Shown piece after piece: positions 46,030 to 54,412 of a stretch of 64,000 nucleotides of DNA. The notes under the pieces were generated by a model. The model was given only the letters and a program-made list of their open reading frames with translations. It was not told the DNA's origin and did not search any database. Within the stretch, counting starts at the first letter, position 1. Each line of letters starts with the position of its first letter. Made by a program: the position numbers and the translations under genes. Source of the DNA: Pseudomonas thermotolerans DSM 14292 (GTDB lineage: Bacteria; Pseudomonadota; Gammaproteobacteria; Pseudomonadales; Pseudomonadaceae); assembly GCF_000364625.1 (NCBI RefSeq), contig NZ_KB822603.1:143969-207968 (forward strand), in the 5' to 3' direction.

Positions 46030-46800
46030 TCAGTACACAGAGAACTGCTGGAAGTACTTGCGTTCGATGCCCTTGTAGGTTCCGTTCTCCAGGATCGCGC
46101 TGAGCGCCCGGTTGATGCGCTCCTTCAGCTCGACATTGCCCTTGCGCACGGCGATGCCTTCGCCGCGGCCGAGGTACTTGGGCGAGACGATCTTGCCGCC
46201 AACCCGCTCGAAGCCGACGCCGCGCGGGGTGTTCAGGAAGCCCATGTAGCCGGACACCGCGTCGTCGAACACCAGGTCCACCTCGCCGTTGTAGAGGGCC
46301 TCGTAGGCCTGGGTTGCGCTGTCGTAGCGGAGGATGGTGGCATGCGGTTCGTAGCGCGCGCTGAGCAAATTGTCGAAGGTGGTGTCACGCTGCACCCCGA
46401 TGCGCTTGCCGGCCAGCCGTCGCGGGCTGAGGATCACCTCGTTGACCAGCCCTTCCCTGGCGAAGAAGAACGCCGGGGTCTGGGTGTATTTCTCGGTGAA
46501 GTCCACCAGCTGCATGCGCTCGGCGGTAATCGACATGGAGGAGACCACCAGGTCAGCGCGGCCGTCGTCGAGCGCCGGGATCAGGTCGTCCCACTCGAGG
46601 CGCACCAGCTCGCACTGGGCCCGCATCTCCGCGCAGAGGGCGTTGGCGATGTCCACGTTGAAGCCTTTCAGCCGGCCATCCTCGCCGATCTCCTCGAACG
46701 GCGGATAGGCGCCCTCCATGGCCACCTTGAGCGTTTCGGCGCGCACCGGCAACGCCACGATCAACCCCAGGGTCAGCAATCCGATCCACCGCCTGACCAT
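46030..46800 (-). CDS. Polar amino acid ABC transporter substrate-binding protein (orphan)
   Basis: 256 aa. Signal peptide (residues 1-21, ending VRA), then the type II solute-binding fold of the HisJ/ArgT family: VAMEGAYPPFEEIGEDGRLKGFNVDIANALC, DLVVSSMSITAERMQLVDFTEKY and KYLGRGEGIAVRKGN. A cysteine pair (ALC..AQC) matches basic amino acid binders. It resembles AotJ at 55.2 kb, but no permease or ATPase lies beside it, so it either uses another transporter or acts as a sensor ligand carrier. Confidence 0.88.
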   Translation of the reverse strand: MVRRWIGLLTLGLIVALPVRAETLKVAMEGAYPPFEEIGEDGRLKGFNVDIANALCAEMRAQCELVRLEWDDLIPALDDGRADLVVSSMSITAERMQLVDFTEKYTQTPAFFFAREGLVNEVILSPRRLAGKRIGVQRDTTFDNLLSARYEPHATILRYDSATQAYEALYNGEVDLVFDDAVSGYMGFLNTPRGVGFERVGGKIVSPKYLGRGEGIAVRKGNVELKERINRALSAILENGTYKGIERKYFQQFSVY

Positions 46801-46905
46801 ATCTACTCCTTCTCGATTCCGGTTGTTTGGTTCCCGCGACCCCGGGGCCGCGACGCAATGCCTCCTGCTGCCGGCGACCGGGGCCGACAGCGGGAGAAGA
46901 CGAAA

Positions 46906-48018
46906 TCATGCAAAGCAGGGACCAGCCCTCAGGCTGACGCGCTGCCCGGTTCCAGGGCCCCCTCCTCGTCCAGCTCGGTAGACAGCACTATGCGGTCGCG
47001 CCCCGCGCGCTTGGCCTGATAGAGGGCGCGGTCGCAGCCAGGCCGTGGCATTGGCCATGCGCGGATCGAAGCCGGCTACGCCGATGCTCAGACTGATGCG
47101 CAGCTCCGGCACCTCTTCGAAACGCAACCCGGCCACCTCGTCGCGCAGGCGTTCGAGGATCTCCCGGGCCTGCAGCGGGTCAGCATCCGGCAGCACGATG
47201 CAAAACTCGTCGCCGCCATAGCGGCCGGCCAGGTCGCCGCTGCGCAGATTGCGGCGAACCCGCTCGCCCACCGCACTCAGCACGTTGTCGCCGGTGATGT
47301 GCCCGTGGCGGTCGTTGGTTATCTTGAAGTGATCGACGTCGATCAGCGCCAGACTGGCCGGCTGGCAGGTCTCCCGGTAGTGCTCGAACTCGCCGACCAG
47401 GCACTCTTTCCAGTAGCCGCGGTTGTACAGGCGAGTCAGGCTGTCGATGCGGCTCAGCTCGCGCAGGGCCTTCTTGTGCTTGCCGAGCTGGATGGCCAGC
47501 TTGTAGAGCACCAGGCCGATGGTCAGCGGATGCACCACCAGCATGGGAATGCAGGCATAGAGCTGCTGCGGGGTGGTTTCCGGAGCGAAGCCGAAGCCGA
47601 AGACGAGGATCGACAGCCCCATCCCGGCCAGTTGCAGCAGGGCACCGAGTCCGATGAAGCGCACCCCGCCGGCCGCCGTGTTGTTCATTGCCAGCATGGC
47701 CAGCATCATCACCGTGGGCAGCACGTTGAACTGGATGGTGGCGATCCAGAAACCGCCGGCCAGGGAGTCGAACAGCACGTGGCGCTGCTCGGCGGCGTAA
47801 GGCACCCGCGAGCGCACGGCGATGAAGTAGGCCAGCGGCGGCCAGACGCCGCAGTAGAGCACCAGCAGACACCACAGCCAAACCGGTGCGTCGAGTCCCC
47901 AGAGCACCCCGGCCACGGCGAGAAAGCCCACGCCCAGACCGATGGCCCGCGGCCAGAAGGCCCGGCGCACGAAGGACAGTCCCGGTCTGGCCGTATTTCT
48001 CGATCGGCGCTCGTTCAT
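46906..48018 (-). CDS. MASE2-GGDEF diguanylate cyclase with out-of-frame C-terminus
   Basis: 370 aa as read. N-terminal membrane part (about 22-170) matches the MASE2 sensor of AdrA/DgcC: YCGVWPPLAYFIAVRSR, then AEQRHVLFDSLAGGFWIATIQFNVLP. The GGDEF domain (about 195-360) has the RYGGDEF active site. After IGVAGFDPRMANATAW the reading frame leaves the family: the conserved CDRALYQAKRAGRDRIVLS is encoded in the next frame (stop at 46929), so an indel near 47030-47044 removes the last helix. ATG 48018 is used over an upstream TTG. Confidence 0.78.
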   Translation of the reverse strand: MNERRSRNTARPGLSFVRRAFWPRAIGLGVGFLAVAGVLWGLDAPVWLWCLLVLYCGVWPPLAYFIAVRSRVPYAAEQRHVLFDSLAGGFWIATIQFNVLPTVMMLAMLAMNNTAAGGVRFIGLGALLQLAGMGLSILVFGFGFAPETTPQQLYACIPMLVVHPLTIGLVLYKLAIQLGKHKKALRELSRIDSLTRLYNRGYWKECLVGEFEHYRETCQPASLALIDVDHFKITNDRHGHITGDNVLSAVGERVRRNLRSGDLAGRYGGDEFCIVLPDADPLQAREILERLRDEVAGLRFEEVPELRISLSIGVAGFDPRMANATAWLRPRPLSGQARGARPHSAVYRAGRGGGPGTGQRVSLRAGPCFA

Positions 48019-48222
48019 CGCTTCGCGATCAATCCCTAGCAAGATGCCCAACCCGGGCAGCGATCTAATCTAGAACTCACCAGCTCCTGAGAGTCCGCCG
48101 GACTATAGCCCATGGCCAACAAGTCCGACAGTTTTCTCGCCGTCCACGCCATCTTCCGCGCCTCTTTTGACCGGTTCCCCGCGATCCGCCAAACTTGCCT
48201 CCCAGCCCTGCGGACGCCCGCC

Positions 48223-48855
48223 ATGTTCGGAATCCACGACCTCACCCTGTTCGTCCTCTCCGGCCTGCTGCTCAACCTGACGCCTGGCCCGGACTCGCTG
48301 CTGGTGATCACCCGCAGCGCCGCCCAAGGCTGGCTGGCCGGCGCCGCAGCGGCCCTGGGCATCGCCGCCGGCACCTGCCTGCACATCCTCGCCGCCGCCC
48401 TCGGGCTGTCCGCCCTGCTCGCCACCTCGGCCACCGCCTTCACCCTGGTCAAGCTGATGGGCGCCGCCTACCTGGTCTGGCTGGGCCTTGGTCTGCTGTT
48501 CCGTCGCCCGCACACCCGGGCGAAGCCGGCCGGAACGTCGGCGGTCAGCCTGCGGCGAGTCTTCCTGCAGGGCTTCCTGAGCAACGCCCTGAACCCCAAG
48601 GTGGCACTGTTCTTCCTGGCCTTCGTGCCGCAGTTCATCGCCCCGGACAGCCCGGACCAGACCCTTGCTTTCCTGATCCTGGGCGGCATCTTCAACCTCA
48701 ACAGCCTGCTCTGGTGCCTGCTGCTGGCCGTCGCCACCACCCGGGCCAGCGCCCGCCTGCGTCCCGGCGAGGCCCTCGGTCGCTGGCTGCACCGAGCCAT
48801 CGGAGGGCTGTTCATCGCGCTCGGCGTCAAGCTGTCGCTGGCCGGACGGAGCTGA
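48223..48855 (+). CDS. LysE/RhtB-family amino acid exporter
   Basis: 210 aa, six helices. Family signature LNLTPGPDSLLVITRS (about residue 16), then GIAAGTCLHILAAALGLSALL and GFLSNALNPKVALFFLAFVPQF. It exports amino acids such as threonine or homoserine; the substrate is not determinable. ATG 48223 gives a typical length; a longer in-frame reading from 48112 adds 37 residues without a signal. It is followed 3 nt later by a second family member. Confidence 0.85.
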   Translation: MFGIHDLTLFVLSGLLLNLTPGPDSLLVITRSAAQGWLAGAAAALGIAAGTCLHILAAALGLSALLATSATAFTLVKLMGAAYLVWLGLGLLFRRPHTRAKPAGTSAVSLRRVFLQGFLSNALNPKVALFFLAFVPQFIAPDSPDQTLAFLILGGIFNLNSLLWCLLLAVATTRASARLRPGEALGRWLHRAIGGLFIALGVKLSLAGRS

Positions 48856-48858
48856 AGC

Positions 48859-49470
48859 ATGGCCCTGCACACCTGGCTGCTCTACCTGGTCGCGGTCATC
48901 GGCCTGTCGCTGACCCCTGGCCCCAACGGCCTGCTCACTCTCACCCACGGCGCACTGTACGGCCACCGCCACACCCAGTGGACCATCGTCGGCGGGGTCA
49001 GCGGCTTCGTCCTGCTGATGGCCCTGTCGATGTTCGGCATCGGCGTGCTGCTGCAGACCTCCGCCCACGCCCTGAGCATCCTCAAGTGGGTCGGCGGCGC
49101 CTACCTGATTTGGCTGGGCGTGCAGATCTGGCGCGCCCCGCCACTGCACCTGACGGCCAGCGCGCGCAGCACGCCGCCGTCCGGTCCGGCACTGCTGCGC
49201 CAGGGCCTGCTCTCGGCCGTCTCCAATCCCAAGGTAATCCTCTTCTACGGCGCCTTCCTGCCACAGTTCCTCGACCCGGCACGCTCCCTGTGGAGCCAGT
49301 TCGCAATCATGGCACTCACCTTCGCGGCCACCGAGGGGCTTACCGAATACCTGCTGGCGCGCCTCGCCCACCGCGTGCGGCCCTGGCTGGAGCGCGCCGG
49401 CAAGGGCTTCAATCGCTGCTGCGGCGGGCTGTTCGGGCTGCTGGGCGCGGCCCTGCCGCTGACCCGCTGA
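48859..49470 (+). CDS. LysE/RhtB-family amino acid exporter (second copy)
   Basis: 203 aa, six helices, signature GLSLTPGPNGLLTLTHGALYGH (about residue 15) and GLLSAVSNPKVILFYGAFLPQF. It differs clearly from its neighbour, so this is an old tandem pair rather than a recent duplication. Stop and start are 3 nt apart, so the two are co-transcribed. Confidence 0.85.
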   Translation: MALHTWLLYLVAVIGLSLTPGPNGLLTLTHGALYGHRHTQWTIVGGVSGFVLLMALSMFGIGVLLQTSAHALSILKWVGGAYLIWLGVQIWRAPPLHLTASARSTPPSGPALLRQGLLSAVSNPKVILFYGAFLPQFLDPARSLWSQFAIMALTFAATEGLTEYLLARLAHRVRPWLERAGKGFNRCCGGLFGLLGAALPLTR

Positions 49471-49506
49471 GCTGCCAGCCGGCACCGCGGCCGCCCGGCA
49501 GACGGT

Positions 49507-51309
49507 TCAGCGACTCAGGCGCTCCAGCGCCGCGGCCAGTTCGCTGATGCGCTGCTTGGTCTCCTCCACCAGCCCGTTGATCTCCCGCGCGGAGTCCGCC
49601 GAGCGCTTGGCCAGGGTGCGCACCTCGTCGGCGACCACCGCGAAGCCGCGCCCCTGCTCGCCGGCACGCGCCGCCTCGATGGCCGCGTTGAGCGACAGCA
49701 GGCTGGTCTGCGCAGCGATGCCATCGATGGCCGCGACTATCTGGCCGATCCGACTGCTGGAAGCGAGCACCGCCTCCATGGCCGCGTTGGTGGTGTCGCG
49801 CGATTCGCGCTCCTGGCTGACGTCCTTGACGAAGGCGGTGTAGGCGATCCTGCCCTCCGTGCGGATCTTCGACAGCGACAGCTGGCCCCAGACCGTGCCA
49901 CCGTCCTTGCGCTCGATCTGCACCTCGCGGCTGGTGCCGACGATCTTGTCCTGGCCGCTGCGCCGGTTGGCCTCCACATAGCCGTCGTGCCGGGACTGGA
50001 TCATCTGCGGCACCAGCATCTTCACGTTGCGCCCCAGCACCTCGTCGCGGGAATAACCCCAGAGGCGCTCGGCAGCGGCGTTGAAGAAGGTCACCGCGTT
50101 GTGCTCGTCGATGGTCACCACCGCGTCCAGCGCCTGCTCTAGGGTCTGGTTGATCATCTCCCGCGCCTCGCGCTCGCGGGTGATGTCCTTGACGAAGGCG
50201 GTGTAGACGATCTTCTCGCCGAGGTGGACCTTGGATAGCGACAGCTGCCCCCAGACCTTGCCGCCGTCCTTGCGCTCGATCTGCACCTCACGGCTGGTGC
50301 CGACGATCTTGTCCCGGCCACTCTGGCGGTTGGCATTGATGAAGGCATCGTGCTGAGCCTGGATCATCTGCGGTACCAGCATCTTCACGTTGCGCCCCAG
50401 CACCTCGCCGCGGGAATAGCCCCAGAGGCGCTCGGCAGCGGCGTTGAAGAAGGTCACCGCGTTGTGCTCGTCGATGGCCACCACCGCGTCTAGCGCCTGC
50501 TCCAGGGTCTGGTTGATCATCTCCCGCGCCTCACGCTCGCGGGTGATGTCCTTGACGAAGGCGGTGTAGGTGATGCGCTCTCCCTGGCGGATCTTCGACA
50601 GCGACAGACTGCCCCAGACCTTGCTGCCGTCCTTGCGCTCGATCTCCACCTCGCGGCTGGTGCCGACGATCTTGTCCCGGCCGCTCTCGCGGTTGGCGTT
50701 AACGAAGGCGTCGTGCTGCCCCTGGATCATCCGTGGCACCAGCATCTTCACGTTGCGCCCCAGCACCTCGTCGCGGGAATACCCCCAAAGGCGCTCGGCA
50801 GCGGCGTTGTAGAAGGTGATGTGATTGCGCTCGTCGATGCACACAACCGCATCCAGCGCCTGCTCCAGGGTCTGGTTGATCATCTCCCGCGCTTCGCGCT
50901 CGCGGGTGATGTCCTTGACGAAGGCGGTGTAGGTGATGCGCTCGCCCTGGCGGATCTTCGACAGCGACAGGCTGCCCCAGACCTTGCTGCCATCCTTTCG
51001 CTCGATCTCCACCTCGCGACTGGTGCCGACGATGCGGTCCTGACCGCTCTGCCGGTTGGCATCGACGTAGGCATCGTGCTGGTCCTGGATGGCGCGGGGC
51101 ACCAGCAGCTTCACGTTGCGCCCCAGCACCTCGGTGCGGGAATACCCCCAAAGGCGCTCAGCGGCGGCGTTGTAGAAGGTGATGCGATTGCGCTCGTCGA
51201 TGCACACAACCGCATCCAGCGCCTGCTCCAGGGTCTGCCGGAAAGCCTGATTCGAAGTGCTTCCCGGTAGGAAGGCTCCCAGTTGCAACCGTCCGTATTG
51301 CCATTTCAT
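49507..51309 (-). CDS. Soluble chemoreceptor with four tandem PAS domains (McpS-like)
   Basis: 600 aa, no membrane helix. After 25 residues come four PAS units of exactly 121 aa (26-146, 147-267, 268-388, 389-509), each beginning [10 protein letters not shown] or a variant and ending [11 protein letters not shown] short methyl-accepting hairpin (about 515-600) keeps the CheA/CheW contact tip, [36 protein letters not shown]. aeruginosa McpS and BdlA have two PAS domains with an MCP hairpin; four is unusual. GGAGG 7 nt before ATG 51309 sets the start. Ligand or cofactor is unknown. Confidence 0.88.
   Translation of the reverse strand: MKWQYGRLQLGAFLPGSTSNQAFRQTLEQALDAVVCIDERNRITFYNAAAERLWGYSRTEVLGRNVKLLVPRAIQDQHDAYVDANRQSGQDRIVGTSREVEIERKDGSKVWGSLSLSKIRQGERITYTAFVKDITREREAREMINQTLEQALDAVVCIDERNHITFYNAAAERLWGYSRDEVLGRNVKMLVPRMIQGQHDAFVNANRESGRDKIVGTSREVEIERKDGSKVWGSLSLSKIRQGERITYTAFVKDITREREAREMINQTLEQALDAVVAIDEHNAVTFFNAAAERLWGYSRGEVLGRNVKMLVPQMIQAQHDAFINANRQSGRDKIVGTSREVQIERKDGGKVWGQLSLSKVHLGEKIVYTAFVKDITREREAREMINQTLEQALDAVVTIDEHNAVTFFNAAAERLWGYSRDEVLGRNVKMLVPQMIQSRHDGYVEANRRSGQDKIVGTSREVQIERKDGGTVWGQLSLSKIRTEGRIAYTAFVKDVSQERESRDTTNAAMEAVLASSSRIGQIVAAIDGIAAQTSLLSLNAAIEAARAGEQGRGFAVVADEVRTLAKRSADSAREINGLVEETKQRISELAAALERLSR
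49783..51234 (-). repeat. Four exact-length 363-bp tandem repeats (PAS units)
   Basis: Landmark sequences such as the GGTTGATCATCTC block recur at 363-bp intervals (about 50151, 50514 and 50877; the unit-1 junction matches 363 bp further on). Long stretches are identical in DNA, including synonymous positions, indicating recent duplication or gene conversion. Confidence 0.9.
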
Positions 51310-51621
51310 GCTGCCGCCTCCATCCATCAGGCTTTTTCTTGTTAGTACAGGCACGCAGGCCATCCCGGGATATCCGGGCACGATTCCATCCACAAATAGC
51401 ACAATGCCATTGCACACGCGGGCGACATCTCTTCTATGCATCAGCCAAGCCAGAAAAAGCTTGAGAGAGAAGCACAACGAGCCGACCAGCGGTCATGCCA
51501 CGGCCTGCGGAACGGGCGGAAAGCGGGGAAAGATGGAGATGAGAAACCGCTGCGAGGTCAGCGGCACGCAGTCTGCGCGCGGCGCCCGGACGGGCGCCGG
51601 ATCAGAGGGGTTGCGACGGCC
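51310..51621. other. 312-bp region between the chemoreceptor and the 44-aa ORF
   Basis: It holds the GGAGG ribosome-binding site of the chemoreceptor, an imperfect CCCGGGATATCCGGG inverted repeat near 51365-51379 that could be an operator, and a perfect GGCGCCC-GGAC-GGGCGCC hairpin (51581-51598) lying downstream of the small ORF. No promoter of known type (sigma-28 or sigma-54) was convincing. Confidence 0.4.
51581..51598 (-). terminator. Hairpin after the 44-aa ORF
   Basis: Perfect 7-bp GGCGCCC / GGGCGCC arms with a 4-nt loop, 24 nt beyond the stop of the small leftward ORF. No T-run. Confidence 0.45.
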
Positions 51622-51756
51622 TCAGCGGCGCCGACGCGCCTCGGCCTGACGACGCTGCTCGTCGCTGCGGACCGGTACCGGCTGCAGACGCGGCGCCTCG
51701 ATCAGCCCCAGGGCCACGCCCAGTTGCCACAGCCATGCGTTCAGTCGACGTTTCAT
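51622..51756 (-). CDS. Small basic protein, 44 aa, function unknown
   Basis: A 44-codon frame: MKRRLNAWLWQLGVALGLIE, then a segment with PVPVRSDEQRRQAEARRRR ending. A strong Shine-Dalgarno (GAGGAGGGG) 5-7 nt before the ATG and a hairpin after the stop make it look like a real gene despite its size. The N-terminal part (about 6-20) could be an amphipathic or membrane helix, and the C-terminus is strongly basic. I believe similar short proteins exist in other pseudomonads, but have not checked. Confidence 0.6.
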   Translation of the reverse strand: MKRRLNAWLWQLGVALGLIEAPRLQPVPVRSDEQRRQAEARRRR

Positions 51757-51919
51757 GATGCCCCTCCTCAAGGTGGCCGGGTCCGGCGGCCACTACTCGC
51801 GGGCCGCTCTTGATTGCAGCTTAGAGGCTGTTTCCGAGGTATCGCAAGGAAACCCCGGCCTCTGGAGCCAACCTAGCCCACCACGGCCGCCGCCGGCGTG
51901 ACCTGGATCAGCAGAGGGC

Positions 51920-52900
51920 TCAGCCACGCTCCACCGCCGAGCCCTGCTCGCAGGGGCCGGCATTGCGCCGCTGGTTGCGGTCCTCGCGCGGGGTGGCGCC
52001 AAAGAAGTTGCGATAGGCGCTGGAGAAGTGCGGCCCGGAGGAGAAACCGCAGGACAGACCGATCTGGATGATCGACTTGCTGGTCTGCATCAGCAGCTGG
52101 CGGGCCTTGTTCAGGCGCAGCTCCAGGTAATACTGGCTGGGCACCCGGTTCAGGTACTGCTTGAAGATACGCTCCAGCTGGCGGCGCGACACGCAGACAT
52201 GCTGGGCGATCTCGTCAGTGGTCAGCGGCTCCTCGATGTTCGCCTCCATCAACAGCACCGCCTGGGTCAGCTTCGGATGACTGGAGCCGAGGCGGTTCTG
52301 CAGGGGGATGCGCTGGCGTTCGCCACCCTCGCGGATGCGCTCGACCACCAGTTCCTCGCTGACCGCACCGGCCAGCTCCGAGCCGTGGTCGCGACCGAGC
52401 ACGGCAAGCAACAGATCGAGCACCGCCAGGCCGCCGCAGGCGGTCAGGCGATCACGGTCCCAGTCGAACAGATGGCTGGTGACGATGGCCTTGGGGAAAC
52501 GCTCGGCGAAGTCGTCCTGCCAGCGCCAGTGCACGGCGACCCGGTAGCCATCCAGCAGGCCCAGTTGGGCCAGCGGGTAGACCCCGGCGGACAGCGCACC
52601 CAGAGTGCAGCCGCTGCGCGCCAGCTGCTTGAGAGCGTTGGCCAGCGGCGGGGCGAGGCTCGCCGGCGGCTCGTCGGCCACCAGGAAGAGCTTCTGCAAG
52701 CCGTCCAGACGGCCCGTCCAAGGCTCGCCCGGCAGGCGCCAGCCGCCTGTGTCCTCAACCGGCTCGGCCTGCAGGAAGAGCTGCTCGTACACCACCTCGG
52801 GATGCAGGCGCTGGGCGGTCCGCAGGGCTTCCTCGGCCAGGGCGAGGGTCATCGGCCGGGTGCTGGGCCAGAGCAGAAACGCGATTCGATGGATGGTCAT
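51920..52900 (-). CDS. argR: Transcriptional regulator ArgR (AraC/GlxA family)
   Basis: 326 aa. An N-terminal GATase1-like domain (about 1-190) and a C-terminal AraC HTH (about 215-315) with HVCVSRRQLERIFKQYLN and IQIGLSCGFSSGPHFSSAYRNFFGATPRE. This is the Pseudomonas ArgR type, unrelated to enteric ArgR: it activates arginine uptake and catabolism (aot, aru) and represses biosynthesis in response to arginine. Position at the end of the aot operon confirms it. It starts 24 bp after the aotP stop; autoregulation from the aotJ promoter is known in P. aeruginosa. Confidence 0.95.
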   Translation of the reverse strand: MTIHRIAFLLWPSTRPMTLALAEEALRTAQRLHPEVVYEQLFLQAEPVEDTGGWRLPGEPWTGRLDGLQKLFLVADEPPASLAPPLANALKQLARSGCTLGALSAGVYPLAQLGLLDGYRVAVHWRWQDDFAERFPKAIVTSHLFDWDRDRLTACGGLAVLDLLLAVLGRDHGSELAGAVSEELVVERIREGGERQRIPLQNRLGSSHPKLTQAVLLMEANIEEPLTTDEIAQHVCVSRRQLERIFKQYLNRVPSQYYLELRLNKARQLLMQTSKSIIQIGLSCGFSSGPHFSSAYRNFFGATPREDRNQRRNAGPCEQGSAVERG

Positions 52901-52924
52901 GTCGGGCAGTCTAGCCGTTCGCGC

Positions 52925-53689
52925 TTATTTCAGGCTGCCGGACAGGAACTGCCTGAGCCGCTCGGACTGCGGGTTGGCCAGCACTTCCCTGGGGCAGCCA
53001 CGCTCCTCCACCAGGCCCTTGTGGAGGAACAGCAGCTGATTGGATACCTCGCGGGCAAAGCCCATCTCGTGGGTCACCACCACCATGGTGCGGCCCTCGG
53101 TGGCCAGGTCCTGCATCACCTTGAGCACCTCGCCCACCAGCTCCGGATCGAGCGCCGAGGTGGGCTCGTCGAACAGCATCACCTCCGGCTCCATGGCCAG
53201 GGCTCGGGCGATGGCCACGCGCTGCTGCTCGCCACCGGACATGTGCGCCGGATAGGCATCCTTGCGGTGCGCCACGCCGACCTTGGCCAGGTAGTGCTCG
53301 GCCTTCTCGATGGCCTCCTTCTTCGGCACCCCCAGCACATGCACCGGCGCCTCTATGACGTTCTCCAGGGCGCTCATGTGCGACCACAGGTTGAAATGCT
53401 GGAAGACCATGGCCAGACGCGAGCGCATGCGCTGTAGCTGGCGGGCGTCGGCGGCCTTCAGCCCGCCGTTCTTGCAGGGCACCAGCCTGAGTTCCTCGCC
53501 ATTGAGGAGGATCTTGCCGCTATGCGGCTGCTCCAGCAGGTTGATGCAGCGCAGGAAGGTGCTCTTGCCCGAGCCGCTGGAGCCGATGATGCTGATCACG
53601 TCGCCGGCCTTGGCGGCCAGCGAGACGCCCTTGAGCACCTCGTGATCACCGTAGCGCTTGTGCAGGTCTTGGACTTCGAGTTTGTACAT
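52925..53689 (-). CDS. aotP: Arginine/ornithine ABC transporter ATPase AotP
   Basis: 254 aa. Walker A GSSGSGKSTFLRC, signature MSGGEQQRVAIARAL, Walker B VMLFDEPTSALDPELVGEVL and the H-loop VTHEMGFAREV, typical of HisP/GlnQ-type amino acid importers. It energises AotQM. Starting 12 bp after aotM, it leaves no room for the aotO gene found between them in P. aeruginosa. Confidence 0.94.
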   Translation of the reverse strand: MYKLEVQDLHKRYGDHEVLKGVSLAAKAGDVISIIGSSGSGKSTFLRCINLLEQPHSGKILLNGEELRLVPCKNGGLKAADARQLQRMRSRLAMVFQHFNLWSHMSALENVIEAPVHVLGVPKKEAIEKAEHYLAKVGVAHRKDAYPAHMSGGEQQRVAIARALAMEPEVMLFDEPTSALDPELVGEVLKVMQDLATEGRTMVVVTHEMGFAREVSNQLLFLHKGLVEERGCPREVLANPQSERLRQFLSGSLK

Positions 53690-53701
53690 GGCGGCTCTCG
53701 C

Positions 53702-54400
53702 TCAGTGCTTGCGCGGTGCCAGGTACGCGAGCCAGCGGCGCTCGGCCAGCTTGAACAGACGCACCAGGATGTAGGTCAGGATCAGGTAGAAGACGCCGGC
53801 GGTGATGTAGGCCTCGAACGGCAGGAAGAACTGCGAGTTGACGGTCTTGGCCGCGCCGGTGATGTCGACCAGGGTCACCACCGAGGCCAGGCTGGTGGTG
53901 TGCAGCATCATGATCACCTCGTTGCTGTACTGCGGCAGCGCGCGGCGCAGCGCCGAGGGCAGGAGGATGCGCCGGTATAGCTTGGCACGCGACATGCCCA
54001 TGGCCTTGGCCGCCTCGATCTCCCCGGGCGGCGTGGCCCTGAGACTGCCAGCGAGGATTTCCGCGGTGTAGGCGCTGGTGTTGATGGCGAAGGCCAGGCA
54101 GGCGCAGAAGGTGGCGTTGGACAGGTACGGCCACAGAGCGCTCTCGCGCACCGACTCGAACTGGGCCAGGCCGTAGTAGATCAGGAACAGCTGCACCAGC
54201 ATGGGCGTGCCGCGGATCACGTAGGTGTACAGCCAGGCCGGGAAGTTCACCCATGGCTGCCTGGAGACGCGCATCAGCGCCAGCGGCACGGCCGCCAGCA
54301 GCCCCAGGGCCAGGGAGATCAAGAGCAGCTTGACGGTTACCAGCACGCCGCTGAAGTAGAGCGGCAGGCTGTCCCAGATCACGGAGAAGTCGAGAATCAT
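53702..54400 (-). CDS. aotM: Arginine/ornithine ABC transporter permease AotM
   Basis: 232 aa, about five membrane helices in the HisMQ permease fold. The EAA-type loop reads EIEAAKAMGMSRAKLYRRILLPSALRRALP (about residue 140), the ATPase contact site. It forms the channel heterodimer with AotQ and imports basic amino acids. It starts 12 bp after the aotQ stop. Confidence 0.93.
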   Translation of the reverse strand: MILDFSVIWDSLPLYFSGVLVTVKLLLISLALGLLAAVPLALMRVSRQPWVNFPAWLYTYVIRGTPMLVQLFLIYYGLAQFESVRESALWPYLSNATFCACLAFAINTSAYTAEILAGSLRATPPGEIEAAKAMGMSRAKLYRRILLPSALRRALPQYSNEVIMMLHTTSLASVVTLVDITGAAKTVNSQFFLPFEAYITAGVFYLILTYILVRLFKLAERRWLAYLAPRKH

Positions 54401-54412
54401 GCGGGCGTTCCG

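Noticed and set aside
46938..47010. The out-of-frame tail of the diguanylate cyclase as a separate small gene
   Set aside because: It encodes a conserved GGDEF C-terminal helix and has no start codon or ribosome-binding site of its own.
48103..49485. A 460-codon minus-strand frame under the two LysE genes
   Set aside because: Gln/Gly/Asp-rich antisense shadow of two clear membrane exporters.
51310..51430. Sigma-28 or sigma-54 promoter for the chemoreceptor
   Set aside because: A TGGCAT element was noted, but the GG-N10-GC spacing and a TAAA/GCCGATAA pair are absent.
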